Part shown: positions 6,907-13,902 of the stretch, one piece after another
Layout of the letters: each line of letters opens with the position of its first letter
How positions within the stretch are numbered: position 1 is the stretch's first letter
Assembly (NCBI GenBank): GCA_040878005.1
Contig: JBBDMW010000039.1
Coordinates: forward strand, 1 to 18,376
Reading direction: 5' to 3'
DNA: 18,376 nucleotides
Origin: JBBDMW01 sp040878005
GTDB taxonomy: Bacteria; Chloroflexota; Dehalococcoidia; Lucifugimonadales; Lucifugimonadaceae
Made by a program: the position numbers and the translations under genes
Notes under the pieces: generated by a model
The model's database searches: none
What the model was told of the DNA's origin: nothing
What the model saw: only the letters and a program-made list of their open reading frames with translations

Positions 6907-7548
6907 TCAGCCCTGGCTATAGGCCACCTGGCAAAATCCGTGGTTGCAGTAGCCGCCGGGGTTCTTGGCGAGGTACTGCTGGTGGTACTCCTCGGCATAG
7001 TAGAAGTCCCCAGCAGGTGCGATCTCAGTCTGGATCTCACCATAGCCTGACTCATTGAGCTTGGCCTGGTAGGCATCCCGGCTCTGCCTGGCGGCTTCCA
7101 GTTGCTCATCATTCGTGGCGTAAATCGCCGTGCGGTACTGGCTGCCCACGTCGTTGCCCTGTCCCATGTACTGCGTCGGGTCATGGTTCTCCCAGAACAC
7201 CTTGAACAGCGCTTCCAGGCCGACTTGCTCCGGGCCGAACACCACAAGCACCGCCTCGGTGTGCCCGGTGCGTGAAGTGCAGGTCTCCTCGTAGGTCGGG
7301 TTGGGAGTAGTGCCGCCGCTGTAACCCGCCGCCGTTGTGTAGACGCCCGGGATCTGCCAGAAAAGCCGTTCAGCGCCCCAGAAACAGCCCATGCCAAAGA
7401 TGATCGTCTCCATCTGGGCCGGGAACGGCGGCTTTATGGGGTTGCCGTTGACATAGTGAATTGATGATGTGGGGATGGGCGAATCACGGCCTGGAAGACA
7501 GTCTTCAGGCGCCGGTACTCCGCTGGGAGAGCGTCTGAACATAAACAC
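6907..7548 (-). CDS. msrA: Peptide methionine sulfoxide reductase MsrA
   Basis: A 213-residue protein that reduces the S-epimer of methionine sulfoxide in oxidised proteins. The catalytic motif is FGMGCFWGAE with Cys55 as the nucleophile, followed by GYSGG, the TGHTEAVLVVF block and WENHDPTQYMGQGNDVGSQYR. C-terminal cysteines in GYCNHGFCQ are likely resolving residues. The N-terminal extension (LPGRDSPIPTSSIHYVNGNP) is typical of long-form MsrA, so the upstream start is preferred over Met46. The first codon is GTG 7548, preceded by an AGAGAAAGAGAG stretch; ATG 7542 two codons later is possible. Divergent from the GT-C gene, with about 350 bp between them. Confidence 0.95.
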   Translation of the reverse strand: MFMFRRSPSGVPAPEDCLPGRDSPIPTSSIHYVNGNPIKPPFPAQMETIIFGMGCFWGAERLFWQIPGVYTTAAGYSGGTTPNPTYEETCTSRTGHTEAVLVVFGPEQVGLEALFKVFWENHDPTQYMGQGNDVGSQYRTAIYATNDEQLEAARQSRDAYQAKLNESGYGEIQTEIAPAGDFYYAEEYHQQYLAKNPGGYCNHGFCQVAYSQG

Positions 7549-7901
7549 GGTGACTCTCTTTCTCTAACAGCCTCTGGGTCGAATCGGAACCGAGTAGTGA
7601 GACGGCGCGCCACATTGGTCTCAACCCATCGTACGCCAGTGTGCTGGTGCTGGTTCGCCTTTCTGGGCGATGCCCGCAACTTTGAAGGTATTCATGATCA
7701 AAGTAGAAGCCCTCGCACAAGCAACGGCCGTCGTTGACTACTGGTAGACGTGGTGACCGGCGATGCTGTCCGGGGCATCGCGTACTTCGCATGCCCGGTT
7801 GTCCGGTGCGCGCCTGCGAAGCTGACGGTTCGGACGAGCGGTAAACGGCTGCGCTAGCTGGTAGGGGTTCCGCTGGGATCTGTAGGAGGGATGTGCTGGG
7901 T
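7549..7901. other. Intergenic region between divergent msrA and GT-C genes
   Basis: About 350 bases with no gene I can support. It should hold both promoters, but I see no convincing -35/-10 pair. A 7-bp hairpin (GCGATGC at 7760-7766, GCATCGC at 7775-7781) lies near the middle. AGGAGGG at 7884-7890 is the ribosome site of the GT-C gene. Confidence 0.5.
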
Positions 7902-10049
7902 ATGGGGTCGCCGTTCAGGCGGGCTGATCTCCTGGTACCGCTGTTTGTTGCGGTTGTGGGGTTGGCCTCGTCGCTGGTGTATTTGGCAGCAATGCGTACC
8001 GCCACGGGCGGACCACTGGCTCCTCCGTTGGACGATGCCTACATCTACTTTCAGTACGCAAGGGCCATCGCCGAGGGACACCCGTTCTCCTACACCGAGG
8101 GTGCTGCCGCCACGATAGGTGCGACGGGCTTCCTGTACCCATTTCTCCTGGCGCCAGCCTTCTTTATCGGCTTGGGCGGCGACGGCATTGTGACCTATGC
8201 CTTCGCTCTCAACACCCTGTTTCTCATGCTGGTAGCGCCGTTGGCGTACCTGCTGACCCGCCGCTACACCGGCCCCTTTTTGGCCACCACCGCTGGTTTA
8301 TTGACGGCGATGGCTGGCCCGGTGCTCTGGGGATTTCTGAGCATGATGGAAGTGGGACTGTTGGCGCTGGTCACCATGCTGGTCGCCTACTTCTTCTCTA
8401 TCGAGCGCGGCGCCTTCCCGCCCTGGCGAACGCTTACGGCCGCTGCCGTTTTGCCATTCTGCCGGCCGGAAGGCGTGTTGATGGCCCTGTTCGTGGTAGG
8501 CCTGGTTCTCACAGGGCACGTTTACACAGCGTACTTCCACTCCAGGCGGAAGGCGCAGGAAGGCAGGAACGGCACTGGCGAAAGTTCAGGCAGACCCATG
8601 GACGCCAGGCCGTGGTTGCGTCCCGCGAACCTGGTTGTCTTCCTGCCAGCTATGACCGCAGGGGCATACCTTCTGGCCTTGTGGCTCCTCATCGGCAGCT
8701 TTTCCACCAGCACCTTCGTCAGCAAAGCCGTTCAGTACAGTCCGCAGCTTCTCTGGTACGAGAAGGTGGGCGCAATCTTCACGAACGCCGCCATACTGCT
8801 GCAGGACCCCTTTGGCCTCAGCCCGGTGTACTTGCCCGTGGTGATGCTGCCCATCTTTGGCCTGGGGCTGGCAAGGCAGATCGGCCAGGAGACCCGCAAC
8901 CGCTTCCCGGGCGTCGGAATCCTGGTGCTCGGGCTGCTTTTTATATCCGTGATGTCAAACAGCCAGTCAATTGTGGCACTCGTCCACCATTACCGGTACA
9001 TCATGCCCATGTTTCCGCTGGCCTTGGTCTTCGTGGCCATTGGACTTCGGGAGCTTGGGCGGCTCCACCGGGACGGGCCGCACCTGGCAGTGGGCGCCTC
9101 AGTCATCCTGGTCCTGCTCATGGTCGTTAACACAGGGCGGTGGGTTCAGACCTACGCCGACAACGCTAGGGATATCCATCATCAACAGGTACACATGGGG
9201 CGCTGGGTGAACGAAAATCTGCCCGAGGACGCCGTCGTTGGTATCAACGACGCTGGCGCGATCGCTTACCACGGCAACCGCCGCGTCTATGACCTGGTGG
9301 GGCTGGTTTCCGATGGTGCGTCGTTGCCCTACCGTCAGCAGATAGGCGCCACCTTCGAGCGCCTACTCTCGCTACCGCCGGAGGACCGCCCGAACTACTT
9401 CGCCATCTATCCCACCTGGTTCGGATTTCCTTCCGGCCAGTTCATGAACGAGATTTACCGCGCCACGCTACACGAGACCAGCATTGCCGGTGGAAACACA
9501 GTGGTGGTGTATGAACTGGACTACTCGGTCACAGAAGGCGCCGCGGAGCCTGAACTGGACCACACCGAGGGTGGGGCATGGGAGTTGGTGGATTCACTGA
9601 ACTCGGCTGACCTTGAGGATGAGGAGCGGCACGACTACAGGCAGATTGACCTGGTCCCCAGGGGGCGAAAGGAGGTCACGGCATTGAATGAGCATTCGTA
9701 CCTCGTCAACCACGACCGCCGTCTTATCGATGGTGGTCGAATAGTGTTGGGCGCCGAGGAATTCGACGTGGGCGCCCGGCAGGGCGAAGACCTTAAAGCA
9801 GTGATGCGCACCAACGCCACATCTCCAGTCACGTTGCGGGTGCACCTGGATGGTGTGTACATAGGCGTCTGGGCATACCCGGCAAGCGGGAATGCATGGG
9901 CGGAGCCGAGCTTCATTGTGCCGGGAAGGTTCGTGGGGGACGGCAGGACACGGCTGCGCTTGGAGCTAGAAACCGAGCGTACGGACCAGGACTACGCTCC
10001 TTTCCGCTACTGGTTCTACCAACCCTCCTCGAGTCCCAGCCAGGACTGA
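7902..10049 (+). CDS. GT-C-type membrane glycosyltransferase-like protein with soluble C-terminal domain
   Basis: A 715-residue polytopic protein. The first extracytoplasmic loop has DDAYIYFQYARAIAEGHPFSY followed by GATGFLYP, the signature loop of GT-C transferases (acidic pair, then a YARNLAEGHGF-like motif), which use polyprenyl-phosphate sugars. I count about 11-12 membrane helices up to residue 420. Next comes a soluble domain (MGRWVNENLPEDAVVGINDAGAIAYHG, IYPTWFG) seen in related proteins, and a last beta-rich section (about 600-700, with VTLRVHLDGVYIGVW) that may bind carbohydrate or cell wall. The frame opens at GTG 7893, but AGGAGGG ends at 7890, too close; ATG 7902 (spacer 11) is preferred, with the RR pair before helix 1. 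Sugar and acceptor are unknown; no glycan-synthesis genes adjoin. Confidence 0.75.
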   Translation: MGSPFRRADLLVPLFVAVVGLASSLVYLAAMRTATGGPLAPPLDDAYIYFQYARAIAEGHPFSYTEGAAATIGATGFLYPFLLAPAFFIGLGGDGIVTYAFALNTLFLMLVAPLAYLLTRRYTGPFLATTAGLLTAMAGPVLWGFLSMMEVGLLALVTMLVAYFFSIERGAFPPWRTLTAAAVLPFCRPEGVLMALFVVGLVLTGHVYTAYFHSRRKAQEGRNGTGESSGRPMDARPWLRPANLVVFLPAMTAGAYLLALWLLIGSFSTSTFVSKAVQYSPQLLWYEKVGAIFTNAAILLQDPFGLSPVYLPVVMLPIFGLGLARQIGQETRNRFPGVGILVLGLLFISVMSNSQSIVALVHHYRYIMPMFPLALVFVAIGLRELGRLHRDGPHLAVGASVILVLLMVVNTGRWVQTYADNARDIHHQQVHMGRWVNENLPEDAVVGINDAGAIAYHGNRRVYDLVGLVSDGASLPYRQQIGATFERLLSLPPEDRPNYFAIYPTWFGFPSGQFMNEIYRATLHETSIAGGNTVVVYELDYSVTEGAAEPELDHTEGGAWELVDSLNSADLEDEERHDYRQIDLVPRGRKEVTALNEHSYLVNHDRRLIDGGRIVLGAEEFDVGARQGEDLKAVMRTNATSPVTLRVHLDGVYIGVWAYPASGNAWAEPSFIVPGRFVGDGRTRLRLELETERTDQDYAPFRYWFYQPSSSPSQD

Positions 10050-10164
10050 CCAGCACAGGACATCTCCAACTCGACGGCCTCGAAACGTTAGGCCTTCCCG
10101 AATTGGCGCAGGAAGCGACGCTACTTCCTGCTAGGACAGCGGGAAGCCTCCGTATAAGGTAGGT

Positions 10165-10362
10165 TTACGAAGTGATGCCGAGTTGATCTGCCATAAACCG
10201 GTATCCAACCCCCGGCTCAGTCTTTATCAACGTAGGGCGGGCGGGATCCTTTTCAAGCTTGCGGCGCAGTTGCTTGACTAATGTCCGCAGATACTCCGCT
10301 TCCTCGCCATACTCAGGTCCCCACACCGAATGCAACAGTTGCCGGTGTAGAAGCACCTTGCC
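10165..10362 (-). pseudogene. Remnant of kdpE-like response regulator (C-terminal winged helix only)
   Basis: The last 65 residues of an OmpR-type regulator are intact: LLHRQLLHSVWGPEYGEEAE, then YLRTLVKQLRRKLEKDPARP and TEPGVGYRFM. The WGPEYG and LRRKLE blocks are typical of KdpE. The receiver domain with its phosphorylation Asp is absent. The fragment directly follows the kdpD remnant but in another frame, so an internal deletion removed the end of kdpD and most of kdpE. It ends 116 bp from the convergent GT-C gene. Confidence 0.8.
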
Positions 10363-10370
10363 GGAGTTAG

Positions 10371-10520
10371 CGGTGGGGCGTTGGTGAAGCCAATTCTGCC
10401 GCCTTGCGCGTCCACAACAGCCTTGCACAGCGCCAAACCCAACCCTACGCCCTCTCTACCGTGTGAAGTTCCTCGCTTGATTCGGAAGAACTTGTCGAAC
10501 AAGCCTCGTGCAAAGGCTTC
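10371..10520 (-). pseudogene. Remnant of kdpD-like sensor histidine kinase (ATPase domain G boxes)
   Basis: About 50 residues of a HATPase domain: LFDKFFRIKRGTSHGREG (F box) then GVGLGLALCKAVVDAQGG (G box), as in KdpD. The His-containing dimerisation domain, N box and N-terminal sensor are missing. The fragment is fused in frame to the first 56 codons of the second sigma-factor copy, giving a 136-residue chimeric frame with no plausible function. Confidence 0.78.
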
Positions 10521-10521
10521 T

Positions 10522-10688
10522 GGCACACCCGTTTCGGGCCAACGCTGGAGCGCCGCAACCAGGGCATCCTGCGCCAGGTCCTCGGCAATGCCCACATCGC
10601 GCACCATCCGGGTCAGGCCGGCAATGAGTCTCGGCGACTCAATCCTCCAGACCGCGTCAATCGCCCGGTGTGCATCGGATGCCGTCAT
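10522..10688 (-). pseudogene. Truncated second copy of the ECF42 sigma gene (first 56 codons)
   Basis: The frame starts MTASDAHRAIDAVWRIESPR and is identical in protein and DNA to the start of the intact gene at 4342-5613, up to PETGVP. It then switches to kdpD sequence. It has only part of sigma region 2 and cannot work as a sigma factor. It begins 114 bp after the YCII gene stop, the position a partner ECF42 gene normally takes. Confidence 0.9.
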
Positions 10689-10759
10689 GACAACCGATTA
10701 GAGCACCCGCACCCCGGCACTCGCAAGCAGCGCGTCACAGCGTCCCGGCCACGGCCGCA
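10522..10759 (-). repeat. Direct repeat copy 2 (238 bp)
   Basis: Near-identical to 5447-5684 (two mismatches). It covers the truncated sigma copy and 71 bases of the gap toward the YCII gene. Its inner edge coincides exactly with the kdpD junction at 10520-10522. The outer edge lies 44 bases before the YCII stop codon, within the intergenic gap. Confidence 0.9.
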
Positions 10760-10802
10760 ACCTTGTACCCAGCACCATCGGAGGGACGAATCTGAGGAAT
10801 AT

Positions 10803-11159
10803 CTATGAAAGGAAGTCAGATGGCTCGAACAACGGGCGGACCTCGACCACCTCACCGTCAGCAAATGGCATGCGGGAGGTCCACTCAATGGCCTCTTCCC
10901 TTGAATTCACCCGTATCAAAGTGAAGCCGGCAATCAGTTCCTTCGCCTCCGTAAAGGGGCCGTCGGTCATGATCCGCTTGCTGCCGGAGAATTCGATCCG
11001 CATGCCCTTCGAGCTGGGTTGGAGTCCCTCAGCGGCGATCAGCACACCGGCCTCCGCCATCTCATCGTTGAGCTTCCCCATCGCACTGATGAGTTCTTCG
11101 GTCGGGGGAACGCCTGCCTCTGTGGTCTTGTCAGCTTTGACCAGGATCATGAATCGCAT
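10803..11159 (-). CDS. YCII / DGPF-domain protein, copy 1
   Basis: A 118-residue protein of the YCII-related (DGPF) family, small ferredoxin-like-fold proteins of unknown activity tied to ECF42 sigma factors. Landmarks are RFMILVKADKTTEAG, GLQPSSKGMRI and the signature TDGPFTEAKELIAGF (Asp66-Phe69). The ATG has AGGAGA about seven bases upstream. It starts 26 bases after the alpha/beta hydrolase stop and belongs to the same minus-strand operon. The next element downstream is the broken sigma copy. It shares the length, the GL.PSSKG block and the DGPF motif with the second YCII gene at 12615-13046, suggesting an old duplication. Confidence 0.92.
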   Translation of the reverse strand: MRFMILVKADKTTEAGVPPTEELISAMGKLNDEMAEAGVLIAAEGLQPSSKGMRIEFSGSKRIMTDGPFTEAKELIAGFTLIRVNSREEAIEWTSRMPFADGEVVEVRPLFEPSDFLS

Positions 11160-11185
11160 CGTAATGTCTCCTGCCGCGTACCCTT

Positions 11186-11983
11186 TCAGCCCGCGAAGAA
11201 CTCAACGAGCACTGGAGCGAGAGCTTTTGGCTTTACCAGGTGCGTCTGGCCTTCCAGGGTGCGATGCTGAGCTTTGGGCAGGGCGTCGGCAAGTGCCTTC
11301 ACCCCGTTGCGCATCCACGCGGGGCTCTTGCCACCACCGATCACCAGCGTGGGGACTGTGACAGAATCCCACCGCCCGGCCTGCAGCGGCCTGCCGCCCA
11401 CGCCGTCCCCCATGACCGCTGCGTCATACGGGAGCGTGTGCGCCACGCCTTTGAGCTTCTTCCATGCCGGCATGAACCGCATCATGAAGACGATTATGCC
11501 CGGTAGTCTCACCGCCTTGCTCATGAAGAGCCTGACCGCATCGCCGCGGCGCTCCGACGCAATCAGCCTGTTGAGCTGCGCCACGTAATCCTCCGGCACC
11601 GGGGGGCGGCTGTCGTCGACGATGAACGGCGCCTCGTACAGTGCCAGCTTCTTGATCGCCAGACCGCAGTTAGCCGCCTCAAGCGCAAGAGCCGCGCCTG
11701 ACGAAATCCCGTATACATACGACGATCCGCCGGCCTCGTCGATCAGGGCTGCGATATCGTCTGCCTCACGCTCGATGGCATATGGAGCAGTGTCACCGCT
11801 GTCGCCTCGGCCTCGTCGGTCATAAGTGAACACGGTGAAATGCTCCGCCAGGAGGGCAGCCAGCGGCCCGTTCGGCCCGGACGCTCGGTAGCACAACGCT
11901 CCATCCACGAGTATGAGCGGCGGTCCCTCACCCACCCGGTCAAACGCGAGAGCAGTGCCGTCCTTCGAAATCACCTTGTTCAT
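11186..11983 (-). CDS. Alpha/beta hydrolase
   Basis: A 265-residue alpha/beta-hydrolase-fold protein. The nucleophile elbow is YGISSGAA (Ser94 in G-x-S-x-G). RVGEGPPLILVDGAL gives the oxyanion strand, FTYDRRGRGDSG the typical strand-4 loop, and GQTHLV near the end supplies the catalytic His (about residue 248). The acid residue is not certain. Substrate unknown. The frame is open from TTG 11998, but this TTG is part of the TTGGAG ribosome site; ATG 11983 lies 9 bases after it and is chosen. It is 27 bases downstream of the YdeI-like gene and 26 upstream of YCII copy 1. Its place among YCII genes suggests it belongs to the ECF42 response. Confidence 0.9.
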   Translation of the reverse strand: MNKVISKDGTALAFDRVGEGPPLILVDGALCYRASGPNGPLAALLAEHFTVFTYDRRGRGDSGDTAPYAIEREADDIAALIDEAGGSSYVYGISSGAALALEAANCGLAIKKLALYEAPFIVDDSRPPVPEDYVAQLNRLIASERRGDAVRLFMSKAVRLPGIIVFMMRFMPAWKKLKGVAHTLPYDAAVMGDGVGGRPLQAGRWDSVTVPTLVIGGGKSPAWMRNGVKALADALPKAQHRTLEGQTHLVKPKALAPVLVEFFAG

Positions 11984-12010
11984 GAATTTGGTCTCCAACC
12001 GTTGTAGTCC

Positions 12011-12457
12011 CTAGATCTTGCCCTGGCGCAGCATTTCGACCGACCTGGCAATGCGCCGCTGCCGTGTCTCATCTGTCTTTGCGCCCTCGATCGATAGCAC
12101 GTGGCGGCGCTTGTGGCTGTATGACAGTCCGTTAAAGAACCGCCTGGCTTCCGGCTCATGGTCGAGCGCATCCGAGAAGTCGACCGGAACAGTCACCTCA
12201 CGAGGTTGGGTATCGAGTTCGATATCGACATCCACCTCGTCGTTGGCGGCCACCCCGGCACTCTCGCGTACCTCCGCGCTGACCGAGAGCATGAACCCTC
12301 CGTCCCGCGACGCCACGCTGGTTCGGTACGTGTAGCCGTTGACGGTGACCTTTACTGGTGGCCGTTTGCCTGCCTCCAGGCTTTCAACGACTTCATCCGG
12401 GACCGGTATGCCCGTGGTGTTCTTACCAGTGGGTTGAACGACGGAACGAAATTTCAT
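12011..12457 (-). CDS. YdeI/OmpD-associated family protein with DUF1905 domain
   Basis: A 148-residue protein. The N-terminal part (residues 1-90) is DUF1905: TTGIPVPDEVVESL, a YRTSVASRDGGFMLSV strand and AAVAANDEVDVDIELD-like sequence near residue 70 to 82. The C-terminal part is a short YdeI-type (bacteriocin-protection-like) helical segment: VPVDFSDALDHEPEARRFF, LSYSHKRRHVLSIEGAKTDE, TRQRRIARSVEMLRQGK. Such proteins are common in soil bacteria, and their biochemical role is unknown. The ATG has a weak GGAA element upstream. It is preceded by a 157-bp gap holding a strong hairpin, and tightly followed by the hydrolase gene. Confidence 0.88.
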   Translation of the reverse strand: MKFRSVVQPTGKNTTGIPVPDEVVESLEAGKRPPVKVTVNGYTYRTSVASRDGGFMLSVSAEVRESAGVAANDEVDVDIELDTQPREVTVPVDFSDALDHEPEARRFFNGLSYSHKRRHVLSIEGAKTDETRQRRIARSVEMLRQGKI

Positions 12458-12540
12458 GTTGGTTTCCGCAGTACGACTGCAATTCTGAGCAGGATCTCGG
12501 ACAAGTTCGTCCGGGTTTGAAACCTGGCTCTGCTATTAAG

Positions 12541-12576
12541 TCGAACGAGGCGCCGCTAAACCGGCGCCTCGTTCGA
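12541..12576 (-). terminator. Perfect 15-bp hairpin after YCII copy 2, possible terminator or attenuator
   Basis: TCGAACGAGGCGCCG (12541-12555), 6-base loop, CGGCGCCTCGTTCGA (12562-12576) is a perfect inverted repeat between YCII copy 2 and the YdeI-like gene. On the minus strand only CTTAATAG follows, so the T tract is poor. It may partly terminate or protect the YCII transcript and lower expression of the genes behind it. Confidence 0.45.
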
Positions 12577-12614
12577 TCACTTTCTCGCTGGTTGATAAAG
12601 CGGGACGGCTGTGT

Positions 12615-13046
12615 CTACTGCTGCGCGTTCGAATCCGCCTGGGCGCGGATCCGGTCCTCCTGCTCCCTGAGCTCAGGGGTGAATTCGTCGCCGAAGTCGT
12701 CCGCTTCGAACACCTGGCGAATCTCAACCTCGGATTCATAGCCGGTAGGATTGGGGATGCGCTTGACCCACTCTACGGCCTCATCCATCGACTTCACCTG
12801 CCACAGCCAGAACCCTGCGATCAGCTCCTTGGTTTCACTGAAGGGGCCATCCACCACTGTGCGCTCGTCACCGGCAAACCTGACGCGTTTGCCTTTTGAG
12901 CTTGGGTGCAGCCCCTCGCCCGCAAGCATCACACCAGCCTTCACCAGTTCCTCGTTGAACTGGCCCATCTCGGTCAGGAGTTGCTCGCCTGGCATCTCGC
13001 CCGCTTCCGAACTCTTGTTAGCCTTGATCAGCACCATAACTTGCAT
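12615..13046 (-). CDS. YCII / DGPF-domain protein, copy 2
   Basis: A 143-residue YCII-related protein. It has VMVLIKANKSSEAGEMPGEQ, GLHPSSKGKRVRF and the signature VDGPFSETKELIAGFW (Asp66-Phe69), then a C-terminal acidic extension ending in an Arg/Gln/Ala-rich tail that copy 1 lacks. AGGAGG lies about ten bases before the ATG. It is the first gene behind the ECF42-like promoter at 13129-13155, with an 82-base leader region between. In known ECF42 systems the DGPF gene is a direct target of the sigma factor. Activity of the family is unknown. Confidence 0.92.
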   Translation of the reverse strand: MQVMVLIKANKSSEAGEMPGEQLLTEMGQFNEELVKAGVMLAGEGLHPSSKGKRVRFAGDERTVVDGPFSETKELIAGFWLWQVKSMDEAVEWVKRIPNPTGYESEVEIRQVFEADDFGDEFTPELREQEDRIRAQADSNAQQ

Positions 13047-13128
13047 CGTCGTATCTCCTCCTGGGTTCGTTTCCCGACCGTATTTCCGGTCTGCTTCGGC
13101 CGGTTGTTGACTCCGGCTCTACCTATAC

Positions 13129-13155
13129 GTCGAACGGGGAATGGTGAAATCGACA
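13129..13155 (-). promoter_or_regulatory. ECF42-type promoter: TGTCGA, 17 bases, CGAC
   Basis: On the minus strand TGTCGA (13155-13150) and CGAC (13132-13129) are separated by 17 bases. From memory, ECF42 target promoters described in Streptomyces have TGTCGA at -35 and CG followed by A or T and C at -10. The site faces YCII copy 2. I looked for other copies of TGTCGA on the relevant strand by eye and found no second one with CGAC or CGTC at this distance. The match is seen; recognition by the sigma factor at 4342-5613 is inferred. Confidence 0.6.
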
Positions 13156-13400
13156 CATATCGCCACCAATTTTCGGATTTGCTGCCAAGTTGCCGCAATT
13201 CCTGTTCGCGGGAGGGCCACGTGGGTATGAGCCCTGAAGCGCCATGGCTGCCAGGAGCGCAGTAAGAGATCTGAACAGTCAGGTCGTGTGGCGAGTGATC
13301 TTGGCCAAACTGCTGGTCGAGTTGCGCTCTCAGGAGGAATGTTCCTTGCGGCGGGACGGGGTTGGTGCACGCGAAAAGACCTTCGCATTGGGTCGGTCAG
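13156..13400. other. Intergenic region without a supported gene
   Basis: Between the ECF42-like promoter and the terminator of the propeller operon I see no supported gene. A plus-strand frame from 13244 runs through the terminator hairpin and the opposite 41-residue gene and is judged a shadow. AGGAGG near 13331 has no suitable start codon after it. Confidence 0.45.
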
Positions 13401-13444
13401 CCATAGAAAGCGTCCCACTGCGCCTATTGGCGCAGTGGGACGCT
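13401..13444 (-). terminator. Intrinsic terminator of the propeller / MoaD-like operon
   Basis: A perfect 15-base inverted repeat, GCGTCCCACTGCGCC (13410-13424), loop TATT, GGCGCAGTGGGACGC (13429-13443), extends one more A-T pair on each side. Read on the minus strand it is followed by TTTCTATGG. It begins 13 bases after the stop of the 41-residue gene, so it ends that operon. Confidence 0.75.
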
Positions 13445-13456
13445 GCATCGACCACA

Positions 13457-13582
13457 TCACTTCTTCGGAGGGCTATTTCCTCGACCGCCTCCTGATGGCT
13501 TGCCAGTAGTACTTGGCGCGTTGGGCGGTGGACCGCCCCGCTTGCCGCCACCGCTCTTGCTTCCGCCACTCTGTTTGCCCAT
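13457..13582 (-). CDS. 41-residue Gly/Ser/Lys/Pro-rich basic small protein
   Basis: Translation gives MGKQSGGSKSGGGKRGGPPP, then a middle NAPSTTGKPSGGGRGNSPPKK. It has no hydrophobic segment, is strongly basic (six Lys, two Arg, no Asp or Glu) and should be unstructured. It is a real gene on three counts. AAAGGA lies seven bases before the ATG. It starts 23 bases after the MoaD-like stop on the same strand. A strong terminator follows its stop directly. Short Gly/Ser-rich basic peptides of this look occur in other high-GC bacteria without a known function. A role as partner or conjugation target of the ubiquitin-like neighbour is speculation. Confidence 0.75.
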   Translation of the reverse strand: MGKQSGGSKSGGGKRGGPPPNAPSTTGKPSGGGRGNSPPKK

Positions 13583-13605
13583 GCTGCAGTCCTTTCATCT
13601 CTGTA

Positions 13606-13902
13606 TTAGCCGCCGGCGATGGCGCCTATGATCAGGAAAGGCTCCCTGCCCTCCGCGACGGCGTCGGGCAGGGGGGTGTCCGGTGATTCATTGGACAGGT
13701 CTTCCTGGCACGCGAAGAACCTTACGAGCGCCCGTCGATGCTTCGTCGAGCGATCGCGGATAGTGCCCTCCAGCATCGGATACCTGGCTTCCAGGGCGTC
13801 GAGGACCGAGCGTTGCGTGACCCGGCCCTCGACCTCCAGCTTCACTTCGCGGTCGACTTTCGCCAGCGTACGCAGGTGCTGCGGGAGAACGACCCGGATC
13901 AT
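13606..13902 (-). CDS. MoaD/ThiS-family ubiquitin-like protein ending in Gly-Gly
   Basis: A 98-residue beta-grasp protein. It starts MIRVVLPQHLRTLA, has VTQRSVLDALEARYPML as the central helix region, and ends FLIIGAIAGG with the exposed Gly-Gly that in MoaD and ThiS is adenylated by an E1-like enzyme and thiocarboxylated. No molybdopterin or thiamin gene and no E1-like enzyme is in the window, so its role as sulfur carrier or protein modifier is open. Its ATG overlaps the stop of the propeller gene by four bases (ATGA), a sign of translational coupling. Pairing of a BNR-propeller gene with a MoaD/ThiS-like gene is, as far as I recall, seen in other bacteria but functionally undescribed. Confidence 0.85.
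   Translation of the reverse strand: MIRVVLPQHLRTLAKVDREVKLEVEGRVTQRSVLDALEARYPMLEGTIRDRSTKHRRALVRFFACQEDLSNESPDTPLPDAVAEGREPFLIIGAIAGG

Noticed and set aside
12620..12650. GTTCGAATCC, resembling a tRNA T-loop
   Set aside because: It lies in the coding end of YCII copy 2, and no acceptor stem, D-arm or anticodon arm can be assembled around it.
13244..13495. Plus-strand frame of 83 codons
   Set aside because: It passes through a perfect terminator hairpin and overlaps the better supported 41-codon gene on the other strand.
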